10,300 nucleotides of DNA from UBA8437 sp003445035 (GTDB lineage Bacteria > Planctomycetota > Planctomycetia > Planctomycetales > Planctomycetaceae), in NCBI GenBank assembly GCA_937901285.1, contig CALCHI010000236.1, positions 1 through 10,300 on the forward strand. Reading direction: 5' to 3'. Each line of letters opens with the position of its first letter. The first letter of the stretch is position 1. Both the position numbers and the translations under genes were made by a program. This document shows positions 1 to 8,400 of the stretch, one piece after another. The notes under the pieces were generated by a model, which was not told where the DNA came from, did no database searches, and saw only the letters and a program-made list of their open reading frames with translations.

Positions 1-1064
1 GGCAACGGGCGTCCGATGATTTCACACAGGGTCGGCAGGATGTCACTGGTGACGGTGTTGACGTCCGAGACACGCGGGCTGGAAATCTGTGCCGGCCACT
101 CGATCACGCCCGGCACCCGAATTCCACCGTCGTACATGGTGCCCTTTCGCCCTCGGAACGGGGAGGTCACGATGCCCCCGGCCGGAGTCCCGTTGTCGCC
201 GCAGTACCACAGCACCGTGTTCTTCCGCAGGGACTCATCACCCAGCCAGTCCCTGAGTTGCCCAATCGACCGGTCCATCGCCGTGATCTCGGCGTACCGT
301 TCCTGCAACACCTCGCCCAGGGGACGAGTGGTCGGTTTCCCGGTTTTGTTTGAAGTCAGTCGCACCGTCTTGTTCGGATAGGCCTTCGCCACGCCGTTGT
401 AGAGAGCCAGATCCTTCTCGAGCCCGCTGTAGGGCTCGTGCGGCGATCCGAACCACACGACCGCAAAGAACGGTTTCTTGGCAGCAATCGCTTTCTTGAT
501 GAACCCGACCGTTTCCGAGACCAGGATCTCGGAACTCTCGCCGGCGATTTTCTCCGGTGGACCGCCATTGCGCGAGAGAACGGGATTGAGTTCGAAGAAA
601 TTGTCGTGCGAAAGCCACGTGTCGAAGCCCATCCGGCCGGGGTTGGTCGGCGAGTCGACCTTGACCGGCCCGAGATGCCACTTGCCGAAGTGACCGGTGG
701 CGTAACCGGCCTGCCGGAAAATCGTCGCCACGCTGATCTCCTCGGGACGGATCGAGAAGTTGGGCGCAAAGGTCCCACAACGGTTTGGATGTCGACCGGT
801 GAGCACGCTCACACGAGTCGGTGAACACGAGGGGTGTCCCGAGAAGAAGCGATTCAGCCGCAGGCCTGACGCGGCCATCTGATCGAGTACCGGCGTCACG
901 AGGTGAGGATGCCCGTTGTACCCGGTCTCGTCCCAGCCGTGATCGTCCCCCATCAGCAGGATGATATTGGGCCGGTCATCGGCCGTGACCGAGGCCGTGA
1001 AGCCCAGCACCAACAGCAGCGGCACAAACCGGACAAGACAGCGTGGGATTTTCGACGCGGTCAT
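1..1064 (-). CDS. Secreted sulfatase, formylglycine-dependent (3' end beyond left edge)
   Basis: Type I sulfatase of the alkaline-phosphatase superfamily, hydrolysing sulfate esters, probably on a sulfated glycan in the periplasm or outside the cell. The first 354 codons are present; the C-terminus lies beyond the left edge. A Sec signal peptide is visible: a short basic start, a hydrophobic core around residues 13-24 (VPLLLVLGF) and probable cleavage after VTA at 28. Metal-site residues are D40-D41 (GDDHGWDE). The sulfatase signature is C80-S-P-T-R84 followed by LTG, so C80 is the predicted formylglycine and a maturase (FGE or anSME) would be needed. GKWHLG (K128, H130), SPHEPY (H209), GDNG (D290, N291) and K307 with YDGGIRVPG at 311-319 complete the expected active-site series. 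The ATG at 1064 is preceded by GGAG (complement of 1073-1076) at about 9 nt. The gene diverges from the isomerase-like gene. Family is certain; substrate is unknown. Confidence 0.95.
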   Translation of the reverse strand, partial: MTASKIPRCLVRFVPLLLVLGFTASVTADDRPNIILLMGDDHGWDETGYNGHPHLVTPVLDQMAASGLRLNRFFSGHPSCSPTRVSVLTGRHPNRCGTFAPNFSIRPEEISVATIFRQAGYATGHFGKWHLGPVKVDSPTNPGRMGFDTWLSHDNFFELNPVLSRNGGPPEKIAGESSEILVSETVGFIKKAIAAKKPFFAVVWFGSPHEPYSGLEKDLALYNGVAKAYPNKTVRLTSNKTGKPTTRPLGEVLQERYAEITAMDRSIGQLRDWLGDESLRKNTVLWYCGDNGTPAGGIVTSPFRGRKGTMYDGGIRVPGVIEWPAQISSPRVSDVNTVTSDILPTLCEIIGRPL

Positions 1065-1256
1065 CAACAGGGCTCCGGGGTGAGTGGCCAGTTGGCCGGA
1101 CCGGCCATCCTAGCAAACAACCCGGACTTCGTCGTTTCGTCCCTCCCTCTCGGATTCCCCGCGCGAGGTGGCACGACGGGCGTCAGTGGTACACACTTCT
1201 CTGCTGCCGGGCCTGTTGACTGCCCGACAACCCCACACACCACGAGAGACCAAAGT
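1065..1256. promoter_or_regulatory. Divergent intergenic region between sulfatase and isomerase-like gene
   Basis: This 192-bp non-coding stretch separates two divergently transcribed genes, so it should carry promoters for both. I could not pick a convincing -35/-10 pair on either strand. It contains a near-perfect palindrome at 1093-1107 with 7-bp arms around a single A, and a weaker 5-bp stem (1208-1212 with 1222-1226) just upstream of the isomerase start. A plus-strand reading frame continues upstream through here in frame with the isomerase, but it has no protein-like character and runs antisense into the sulfatase. Confidence 0.5.
1093..1107. repeat. Short palindrome, TGGCCGG-A-CCGGCCA
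   Basis: A perfect inverted repeat with 7-bp arms and a one-base centre, 29 bp upstream of the sulfatase start codon in the divergent intergenic region. It could be an operator for a dimeric regulator. The one-base loop makes a hairpin with all seven pairs unlikely. GGCC-rich words are common in DNA of this composition, so chance is possible. Confidence 0.4.
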
Positions 1257-2138
1257 ATGGTCCAGGTCAGCTATTCCACCTACGGGTTCGCCGGCGTCAA
1301 TTTCGAACCCACATTCGAACAGATCGCCAACATCGGATTTGAGTGTGTTGAGTTCGCCTGCGATCGCCACGGAGTGGAAGACCGTCCGCTCGAGATCGCG
1401 GCGGACGTGAGGCGGGCACTCGAACAGCAGAACCTGACCGCCACGACTGTGCATGCCCCCGCAAGGCGGAACGTGCTGGGTGCCTCGGACGAGGAGTGGC
1501 GAACTCGGGCCGTTGGAGTGCTGGCTGACGCCCTGCGACTGACAGGCGACATCGGAGCCGGCGGGCTGGTGATCCACGGGATCCCCAACCCCATGTTTCT
1601 TCCCCAGGACCAGGACATGCGATCCTTCTACACCGAGATGGTCGACGCCATGAGACGTTCGGTGGAAGACCTGGTCCCGATCGCCGAGCAGTCCGGTGTC
1701 CGGATCCTGCTGGAAAACCTTCCCTACAACTGGGATCTGCGAGCGGCCGGCCGGGACGGAGACTACCCGCTGATGCACGTGGAGGACCTGAGGGCATTCA
1801 TTGACCCCTTCCCCTCCGACCAGGTCGGACTGATCGTCGACGTGGGACATTCCTGGACCAACGGCCAGGACCCCGCCTCCGAGATTCTTGCCGCTGGCGA
1901 TCGACTCTGGGGCACACATCTCCAGGACGTCGATCGGGACGACCCACGAGACAATCACTGGGCCCCCTTGCAGGGAGGCCTCGACTGGCCCTCGATCCTC
2001 AGGGCTCTCGAGCAGGTCAACTACTCCGGAGCCCACACATTTGAAATCATGATGCCTCGGCACGACGAAACCGCCGAGGAACTGGCCCGCATGACCTACT
2101 CGGCCGCCCGGGCCTGGGGACTGGTCTCAACCGACTGA
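1257..2138 (+). CDS. Sugar phosphate isomerase/epimerase-like TIM-barrel protein
   Basis: A 293-aa cytoplasmic protein of the xylose isomerase-like / AP endonuclease 2 TIM-barrel superfamily, whose members isomerise, epimerise or dehydrate sugars and polyols, usually with a divalent metal. The barrel starts at residue 4 (VSYSTYGFAG). Candidate metal and substrate residues occur in the expected order: H66 (TVHAP), H107 (VIHGIPNP), E153 (LLENLPYNW), D195 and H198 (VDVGHSW), H221 and D224 (THLQDVD), and E263 (FEIMMP). Length is normal for the family. I chose the ATG at 1257 because homology-like sequence begins there and a weak GAGAG (1244-1248) lies 8 nt upstream. The frame stays open to an ATG at 903, but that extension is antisense to the sulfatase and not protein-like. 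No signal peptide. The exact reaction cannot be told from sequence: isomerase, 3-epimerase and inosose dehydratase-like activities are all possible. Confidence 0.9.
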   Translation: MVQVSYSTYGFAGVNFEPTFEQIANIGFECVEFACDRHGVEDRPLEIAADVRRALEQQNLTATTVHAPARRNVLGASDEEWRTRAVGVLADALRLTGDIGAGGLVIHGIPNPMFLPQDQDMRSFYTEMVDAMRRSVEDLVPIAEQSGVRILLENLPYNWDLRAAGRDGDYPLMHVEDLRAFIDPFPSDQVGLIVDVGHSWTNGQDPASEILAAGDRLWGTHLQDVDRDDPRDNHWAPLQGGLDWPSILRALEQVNYSGAHTFEIMMPRHDETAEELARMTYSAARAWGLVSTD

Positions 2139-2208
2139 CTCGCCCCGGTCGCCTGGCACACTGGGCAAACATCGTTTCTGCTCATTTCCTTGAACGCGAG
2201 AGTTTCCG

Positions 2209-3909
2209 ATGGTGGTGTTTCGGCAATGCGTACTGCTGGCGGCGTGTCTCTGGCTGTCCGAACCGTCCTCACACGTTTTGGCCGCCCCGAAACTGGCCGC
2301 CGTCTTCGGCAACCGCATGGTGCTTCAACGGGGTCGGCCATTGAAGATCTGGGGGACGGCTGACAGCAAGGCGAAGATCACCGTTGCGTTCGCCGACCAG
2401 ACGCAGACAACCGTCACCGACGCTAACGGCAACTGGAGCGTCACGCTCGAGACACTCCAGGCCAGTGCAACACCCCGCGACCTGGTCGTTGGAGCCAAGG
2501 ACTCCCGGACCGCGATCCACGAGGTGCTGGTCGGTGACGTGTGGCTGTGCGGGGGACAGAGCAACATGGCGATGACGCTGCGTTCGACGGTCAACCGTGA
2601 CCTCGAGATTGCATCGGCCGATTTTCGGTCCATTCGATTCCTGAGAGTTCCGCTGATCAGTCGTGGAACCCCACAGTCGGATCTGCCGACTCCGAAACCC
2701 AAGTCCGGCGAGGGCAACTGGCAGCTGGCGACAACCGAAAACGTCGGCAACTGCACGGGCGTAGGATTCCACTTTGGCAAAGTCCTGCACCGGATGCTGA
2801 AGATCCCCATCGGACTCGTCGATGTCTCGTGGGGCGGCACGATGGCCCAGCACTGGGTGTCGGAACCGAAACTGAAACCGATCCCCGCGATGGCACCCTA
2901 TTTCGAGCAATACGCTGCCAGGGTAAAGCAGTGGGACGCGTTTGGCGGGCCGCAAGCTGCACAACAGGCCTACCAGAAGGCGGTCAAGGAATGGGAAGCC
3001 CTTCGTGACGAGGCGAAAAAGAAGAAGGCTCGAGCTCCCCGCCGCCCCAACGCGGGCACCTACCAGGACCCCCGACAGCAACGGCACCCTGCCGGCATGT
3101 ACAACGGCATGATCCACCCGATTCGCCACTTCAGCTTCCGCGGCATCCTCTTTTACCAGGGCGAAAACAATTCGTTCGGCGAGTCCTGGAAACCGTTTCC
3201 GCGGACATTTCCGCTGGTGATCTCGCAGTGGCGCGAGTCGTTCGGGCCGCTGCCGTTTGGGATCATCCAGATCGCCGGCTGGAGCAACCGGCGATCGATG
3301 ACCTACGACATGAACCACCACACCAACGTCATCCGCGAAATCCAGTTCGACACGTGGAGAGGCACCCGCGACACCGGCCTGATCGCCACCTACGACACGA
3401 ACTCGAACCAGAGCATCCATCCCGGGGCCAAGCGGCCCGTCGGTGAGCGAGCCGCACGCTGGGCGTTGGGCGAGGTGTACAAGGTCCCGTCGGCTACGTC
3501 GCGCGAGCCGCTGGCATGGAAGGGGCCCATCTACAAGTCGCACGAAGTCCAGGGCGGCCGGGTCGTCGTCGCGTTCGAGGGACAGACCGCCCGGGGATTG
3601 CGTTTGGACAAGGACGACGACATCGGGTTCTACATCGCCGGCAAGGACCGGGTCTTTCACCACGCCCGGGCCAGGGTCACACGCAAGGACCGTGTCGATC
3701 GACTGGAAATCTGGTCCGAGGAGGTGAAACAGCCGGTGGCGGTCCGGTACGCCTGGTCCAACCTGCCGGTCGGCCGATTGATGAACCACCTGGAACTGCC
3801 CGCGTTCCCCTTCCGCACCGACGACTGGCCGCTGACACCTCACCAGAGCAAAGGGGACTACCACCGCAAGGGCCGAGTCTCTCAGCAGCGCAAGACGGCA
3901 GACCCCTAG
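2209..3909 (+). CDS. Secreted sialate O-acetylesterase-like SGNH esterase
   Basis: A 566-aa exported esterase of the sialate O-acetylesterase / SASA type, expected to remove O-acetyl groups from sugars. The signal peptide has R5, a hydrophobic core at 7-16 and probable cleavage near AA at 25-26. The family N-terminal hallmark FGNRMVLQRG...IWG (34-49) opens a beta-sandwich region. The catalytic serine block is CGGQSNM with S118. YNGMIHPI is followed by FYQGENNS (from 315; family consensus is WYQGESN). The catalytic histidine is predicted as H404 in SIHPGAK, followed by the usual VGERAARWAL. A Lys/Ala-rich, probably helical insert lies at about 244-285, a feature I associate with planctomycete members. 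The Asp normally two residues before the His (DIHP) is Ser here. The gene starts 70 bp after the isomerase-like gene and may be co-transcribed; the ribosome site (GAGAG, 2198-2202) is weak. The natural substrate may be a plant or algal acetylated polysaccharide rather than sialic acid. Confidence 0.92.
   Translation: MVVFRQCVLLAACLWLSEPSSHVLAAPKLAAVFGNRMVLQRGRPLKIWGTADSKAKITVAFADQTQTTVTDANGNWSVTLETLQASATPRDLVVGAKDSRTAIHEVLVGDVWLCGGQSNMAMTLRSTVNRDLEIASADFRSIRFLRVPLISRGTPQSDLPTPKPKSGEGNWQLATTENVGNCTGVGFHFGKVLHRMLKIPIGLVDVSWGGTMAQHWVSEPKLKPIPAMAPYFEQYAARVKQWDAFGGPQAAQQAYQKAVKEWEALRDEAKKKKARAPRRPNAGTYQDPRQQRHPAGMYNGMIHPIRHFSFRGILFYQGENNSFGESWKPFPRTFPLVISQWRESFGPLPFGIIQIAGWSNRRSMTYDMNHHTNVIREIQFDTWRGTRDTGLIATYDTNSNQSIHPGAKRPVGERAARWALGEVYKVPSATSREPLAWKGPIYKSHEVQGGRVVVAFEGQTARGLRLDKDDDIGFYIAGKDRVFHHARARVTRKDRVDRLEIWSEEVKQPVAVRYAWSNLPVGRLMNHLELPAFPFRTDDWPLTPHQSKGDYHRKGRVSQQRKTADP
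3906..3909. other. Shared CTAG: overlapping stop codons of convergent genes
   Basis: The palindrome CTAG supplies TAG as the stop of the plus-strand esterase (3907-3909) and, on the other strand, TAG as the stop of DUF1501 (3906-3908). There is therefore no intergenic space and no room for a dedicated terminator. Transcripts from the two sides must end inside each other's coding sequence or read through. Confidence 0.9.
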
Positions 3910-5351
3910 GCCAGAATTTCCGGCGGAACGTGACCATGCACATCGGTCAGCCGCTGGTCGCGGCCTCCGTGGCGGAACGTCAACCGCTCGTGATCGACCC
4001 CCAACTGGTGCAGGATCGTGGCGTGCACGTCGTGGATCGTCAGGATGTTCTCGACAGCAGCATTGCCGAACTCGCTGGTCTCGCCGTAACTCATCCCACC
4101 GCGGATCCCGCCACCGGCCAGGAAGATCGAATAGCCGTTGACGTGATGATCGCGGCCACAGGTGGGGGACACCTTGGGCGTGTGAGGCGTGCGGCCCATC
4201 TCGCCGGCCCAGACCACCAATGTCTCATCGAGCAATCCGCGCTGCTTCAGATCGCTGATCAGCGCGGCCACCGACTGCTCGGTGATCCGGGCATTCTTCT
4301 CGTGATTCTGCTTCAGCTTTCCGTGCTGGTCCCAGGGCGAGTTGTTGCTGTCGAAGCTCGGGCAGGTGATCTCGACAAACCGGACACCCGCTTCGACCAG
4401 GCGTCGGGCACGCAGGGCCTGCGTCGCGTAGTACTGCTGATGCTCGTCCTTGGAATCAACCCCGTACATCTGCTGGATGTGTTTCGGTTCGGCCTCGATG
4501 TCGGCCACACCCGGCAGCACGCTCTGCATCCGGAACGCGGTCTCCATGTTGACGATCGCCGCTTCGATCGCAGACGCGTCCGACGCCACCTGGGCGAATG
4601 ACGCATCCTGACGGGCCAGCACAGCCAGCTTGCGGCGTTGAATCGCTGCCGTGTCGGCCGGACGAATGTTGTCCACCGGCACCCCCTTGGCCCGCAGCAG
4701 CGTGGCCTGGTGACTGGCCGGCAGGTACGAACTGGCGAAATTCTCCATGCCCCCGTTGGGCACCCAGTCGTTGTTGAGAAGCACATATCCCGGCAGGTTC
4801 TTGTTCTCCGAACCCAGGCCATACGAGACCCAGGCCCCGAGGCTGGGTGCCTGCCCCAGCACCCGACCGGTGTGCAGCAACAGGTTCTGCTGCCCGTGCA
4901 GCGGCTGCAGACCCTTCATCGACTTCAACACGCAGATCTCGTCGGCAATCGACGCAATTCGGGGAAACAGGTCGCTGACCCACAGTCCACTTTCACCGCG
5001 ACGACGGAATTTCCAGGGCGATCCCAGCCAGACACGGTTCGGATCGTTGTAGAGCGTGTTGTTGAGCTTATCACCGATCTTCTGCCCCTGGTGCCTGGTG
5101 AGCATCGGCTTGGGGTCGAACGTGTCGACGTGGCTGGGGCCCCCGTCCATGAAGCAGAAGATGACGCTGCGAACCCGGGGGTGATGATGCGTTGCCACCG
5201 ATTTCGGTCCGGCGACAGCCTGCTCGGCGTGGAGCGCCGAAAATGCCATCCACCCAAAACTCGCCGACGCCGATTGCAGCAGGCGGCGTCGACTGAGCCT
5301 CCCCGTGCCGGAAGCGGCATCATCACGAGAGTGGCAGGTGGGACTGGTCAT
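3906..5351 (-). CDS. DUF1501 family protein, Tat-exported, alkaline-phosphatase-like fold
   Basis: A 481-aa protein (498 if started at 5402) of the DUF1501 family, abundant in planctomycetes and related to sulfatases and alkaline phosphatases. Its activity is unknown. From the start at 5351 there is a twin-arginine signal, S20-R-R-R-L-L-Q, with a hydrophobic stretch to about residue 47, indicating folded export. The core has FCFMDGGPSHVDTFDPKP (65-82; D69, D76, D79), WDQH (D341, H343), WAGEMGRTP (E384, R387), GRDHH (399-403) and AGGGIRGG (412-419), all expected metal-site or core positions of this family. The C-terminal HDVHATILHQLGVDHERLTF is typical. The ATG at 5402 adds 17 residues without signal character, and neither start has a good Shine-Dalgarno. 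I prefer 5351 because the Tat motif then sits near the N-terminus. The gene lies just downstream of PSD1 on the same strand (34 or 85 bp), so the two are probably one transcript. Confidence 0.94.
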   Translation of the reverse strand: MTSPTCHSRDDAASGTGRLSRRRLLQSASASFGWMAFSALHAEQAVAGPKSVATHHHPRVRSVIFCFMDGGPSHVDTFDPKPMLTRHQGQKIGDKLNNTLYNDPNRVWLGSPWKFRRRGESGLWVSDLFPRIASIADEICVLKSMKGLQPLHGQQNLLLHTGRVLGQAPSLGAWVSYGLGSENKNLPGYVLLNNDWVPNGGMENFASSYLPASHQATLLRAKGVPVDNIRPADTAAIQRRKLAVLARQDASFAQVASDASAIEAAIVNMETAFRMQSVLPGVADIEAEPKHIQQMYGVDSKDEHQQYYATQALRARRLVEAGVRFVEITCPSFDSNNSPWDQHGKLKQNHEKNARITEQSVAALISDLKQRGLLDETLVVWAGEMGRTPHTPKVSPTCGRDHHVNGYSIFLAGGGIRGGMSYGETSEFGNAAVENILTIHDVHATILHQLGVDHERLTFRHGGRDQRLTDVHGHVPPEILA

Positions 5352-5436
5352 GTTGCTGATTGTACCCGTTTCGAGTTCGAGCGGCAGAGCGGTTCGGATC
5401 ATGAGAACAAGCGAATCACTTCCACCCGTTGCCCGG

Positions 5437-8400
5437 TCATCGGAAGTGAATAAACTCCTTGGTGTTCAGCAGTGTGTGGGCCACGTTCTTCCACGCAGCC
5501 CGATCGGTCATCAGCCGTGCGGTGCCACCGTCAGACAAACCTCGCGCCAACTCCACCCATCGTCCCGACTCTTCCTTTCGCGGCGATCGGCCCAGGGCCC
5601 GCACGAACATCTGTTCGATCCGCGCCTCCGGAGTCGAGTGATCCTCGCCGACGAGCCGTGCGGCCCACCGATCGGCCAACGACACGACAAACGGGTCATT
5701 GAGCAGTACCAGGGCCTGCGCGGGGACATTGGTCACATCGCGGCGCCCGGTCGGCAGTTTCGGGTCCGGAAAATTGAAACTCAACAGAAATTTCGACGGG
5801 GCCATGATCGACACCTTCAGATAAATCGACCGACGACCGTTTCCATCGATCGGACCCGAAAACAGCCGCTTGGCCGAGTCCTCCGCGTGCCGATGTGGAT
5901 TGATCGACCGACCGAACAGGGTTCGGTCGAGTCGCCCGGAAACGGCCAACAACGAATCACGAATGGCTTCAGCCTCGAGCCGCCGCGTCGCAGCGTGATG
6001 CAACAACCTGTTGTCCGGATCGACGACCATCGCCTTCTCAGTCGGCCGCCCCCCCTGTCGGAATGACCGGCTCGAAACCAGCCGACGGATCATTCGCTTG
6101 CTCGACCATCCATCGGCAATCAACTCGCGGGCAAGATAATCCAGGAGTTCGGGATGCGAGGGCCGGTCGCCCAGTCGCCCGAAATCGTTGGAGGTTCGGA
6201 CCAGGCCGCTGCCAAAGACCCATTGCCAAATCCGGTTGACATACACGCGAGCGGTCAACGCGTGGCGTGGGTCGACAAGAAACCTCGCCAGTTCGAGCCG
6301 GCCACTTCCCGACCCATCTCGCCGGCCGGCAATTTCCTGCCCACCAAAGACCTGGAGGAACCGCCGCGGAACATTCGGACCCCGATCGTGAATACTGCCG
6401 CGAATGTTCAGGGGATAATCCACCGGCACCACGGCTCGCTCGTCCATGCTGTTGACGGTCCTCGCGAAGGGAACCGCCCGTTCGGCCTCACGATAGTGCT
6501 CGACCAGAGTCGCCAACCCGGATCCAGTCACAGCTGTATTCTGCAGCAGCCCGTGTTCGAGCAACCAATTCAGCACCCGCACGTCGTCGCCATCGGCTCG
6601 TCCTTCCACCCAGTCGTCGACAGCAGTGGCCAGCCACGTGCCGATCTGCCGGAACGCCGCACGAGCGGTCTTCGGTGGCAGCCCGTCGAACAGCGGCGAG
6701 AACCTGGTCAACTCATCTGCAGGTTGGCCGGGTTCCGCGTGGGTCACCACGCCGGTGACGCTGAACCAGCTGCGCTTCTTGAACCCCGTGTCCTTGTCGG
6801 ACAACTTGCGGGCCCCCACCCGAGCAACCCCGGTGCGGGGAGGGAAGTTGGGGTTCAAATCACTGGTCACCAGGTCGTAACTGAATCGCTGGATTCCGTT
6901 TTTCGGCGCGACGTCTGCAAAACTCTCCCATCGCACCTGTTGCCAATCGAAGAATTTCACCGCCTCGGTCTGGAACGCGTTGTCGGCCATCCGGATCGAA
7001 CCACTCCACTCGCCGCCGGCCAACTCGAGGCTGACGTACTTGCCGGGCACGTCTTGCTGCCGAGGCATCCGCACCGCGCCGGGAAGTTTCGGCGAGAGCG
7101 AATGCGTGTGAAACCCCCTGCGTAACAGGGTCTGCACAACCGCCTTGCCGTCCAGGGCGATCAACGGTGTGCCGTCAACAACGCGGCCGTGCCGCATCCC
7201 GTCGCCCTCGACCACCCAGTTCTCCGGCCAGCCGTCACGGCCCACGTCAGCCAGGACCTTGAAGATCGCCCGGTTCTTCTTTTTCCGCTGCGTGTGAGCC
7301 TGCCGCCACTGCTCGCTCGCCTGTTTCCAGGCGGTCTCGGCCGCAGCGTCGTCCGCGGCCAAGGCAAGACGTGAAACGAGCCGCTTCAACCCATCCAGCC
7401 CGGTCGCCGACGCAAAATCGCTGGCGACGTCTGCCGCCTTGGCCTTCTTGGCGGTGGAATCTCCCAGTGCCTTTCGCCACAACGCCAGCCGCGGATTTTG
7501 AGAGTCCGTTTGTGCCGGCGGCCTCACCAAAGCGGTCTCGATGTCCGATGCGAACTTCTCCCCCTGGTGCGTCCACGTCTTCCGCAGTTCTTCGGCAATC
7601 CGATCACGAAGCCCCTTCAACTTGTCGATCAGTGGCCTGTTTTGGCCGGGTGCCTCGACAGACCGCGAGGTCCACCGCGGTGTCATGAACATCCCCGCCA
7701 TCGCGTAGTAGTCACGCTGTGACACGGCGTCGAGCTTGTGATTGTGACAACGCGCACAGGCGATCGTCATTGAGAGAAATGCCTTGGAAAAGGCGTCGAT
7801 CTTGTTGTCGACCATCTCCTCGCGAACGCCATTGATCCGAACGTTGTCACCGTGACGGTGTTCACCCATGTGGTAGAACATCGGGCCAATCAGGCTCTCG
7901 TTCAGACCGCTGCTCCGATCGATCCGAGGACGGTGCAACAGGTCACCGGCGACCTGCTCGCGAATCAACTGGTCGAAACCGACGTCGCCGTTGAAAGCCC
8001 GGATCAGGTAGTCACGGTACTCCCACGACCCCTTGGCCGGGTTGTCCCACTCGTATCCGTAGGTGTCAGTGTAGCGGACCACGTCCATCCAGTGGCGGGC
8101 CATTCGTTCGCCGAAGTGAGGCGATTCCAGCAATCCGTCAACCACTTCAGCCAGCGATCGTTCAGCGTCTCGAGCAAACCGCTGGGGAAAGCTGTGAACC
8201 AGTTCGGGTGCCGGAGGCAAACCGGTCAGGACAAAGGACAGCCGTCGCAGCAGGGTCAACGCATCGGCATCGGCCGCGGGCGTCAACTGGCGTTGGCGGA
8301 GTCCTGCCAGCACAAACCGATCGACGGGCCTGGTGGACCAGTCATTTCCATCCACTTCCGGCGGTGACACCCGGCCCACCGGTTGCAGGCTCCACCACTT

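Noticed and set aside
1208..1226. Possible hairpin (CGGGC / GCCCG) before the isomerase-like gene
   Set aside because: Only five base pairs with a nine-base loop and no U tract; too weak to call a terminator or regulatory RNA.
903..1256. In-frame N-terminal extension of the isomerase-like protein (118 codons from an ATG at 903)
   Set aside because: It runs antisense through the sulfatase N-terminus and the intergenic region and has no domain character. The barrel fold begins right after the ATG at 1257.
1110..2063. 317-codon minus-strand open frame opposite the isomerase-like gene
   Set aside because: Shadow of a gene with well-ordered TIM-barrel motifs; no recognisable domain of its own.
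2139..2208. Possible terminator or promoter between the isomerase-like and esterase genes
   Set aside because: No convincing stem with a T run and no clear promoter boxes in these 70 bp; co-transcription seems at least as likely.
2269..3864. 531-codon minus-strand open frame opposite the acetylesterase
   Set aside because: The plus-strand esterase has clear catalytic motifs. The antisense product is low-complexity, rich in Val/Gly/Pro/Arg, and typical of the mirror frame of a GC-rich gene.
3516..4601. 361-codon plus-strand frame spanning the esterase end and the DUF1501 gene
   Set aside because: It overlaps two strongly supported genes and shows no domain; it stays open because of GC-biased third positions.
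6154..7125. 323-codon plus-strand frame inside PSD1
   Set aside because: Antisense to the continuous 1142-codon PSD1 frame, with no protein-family features.
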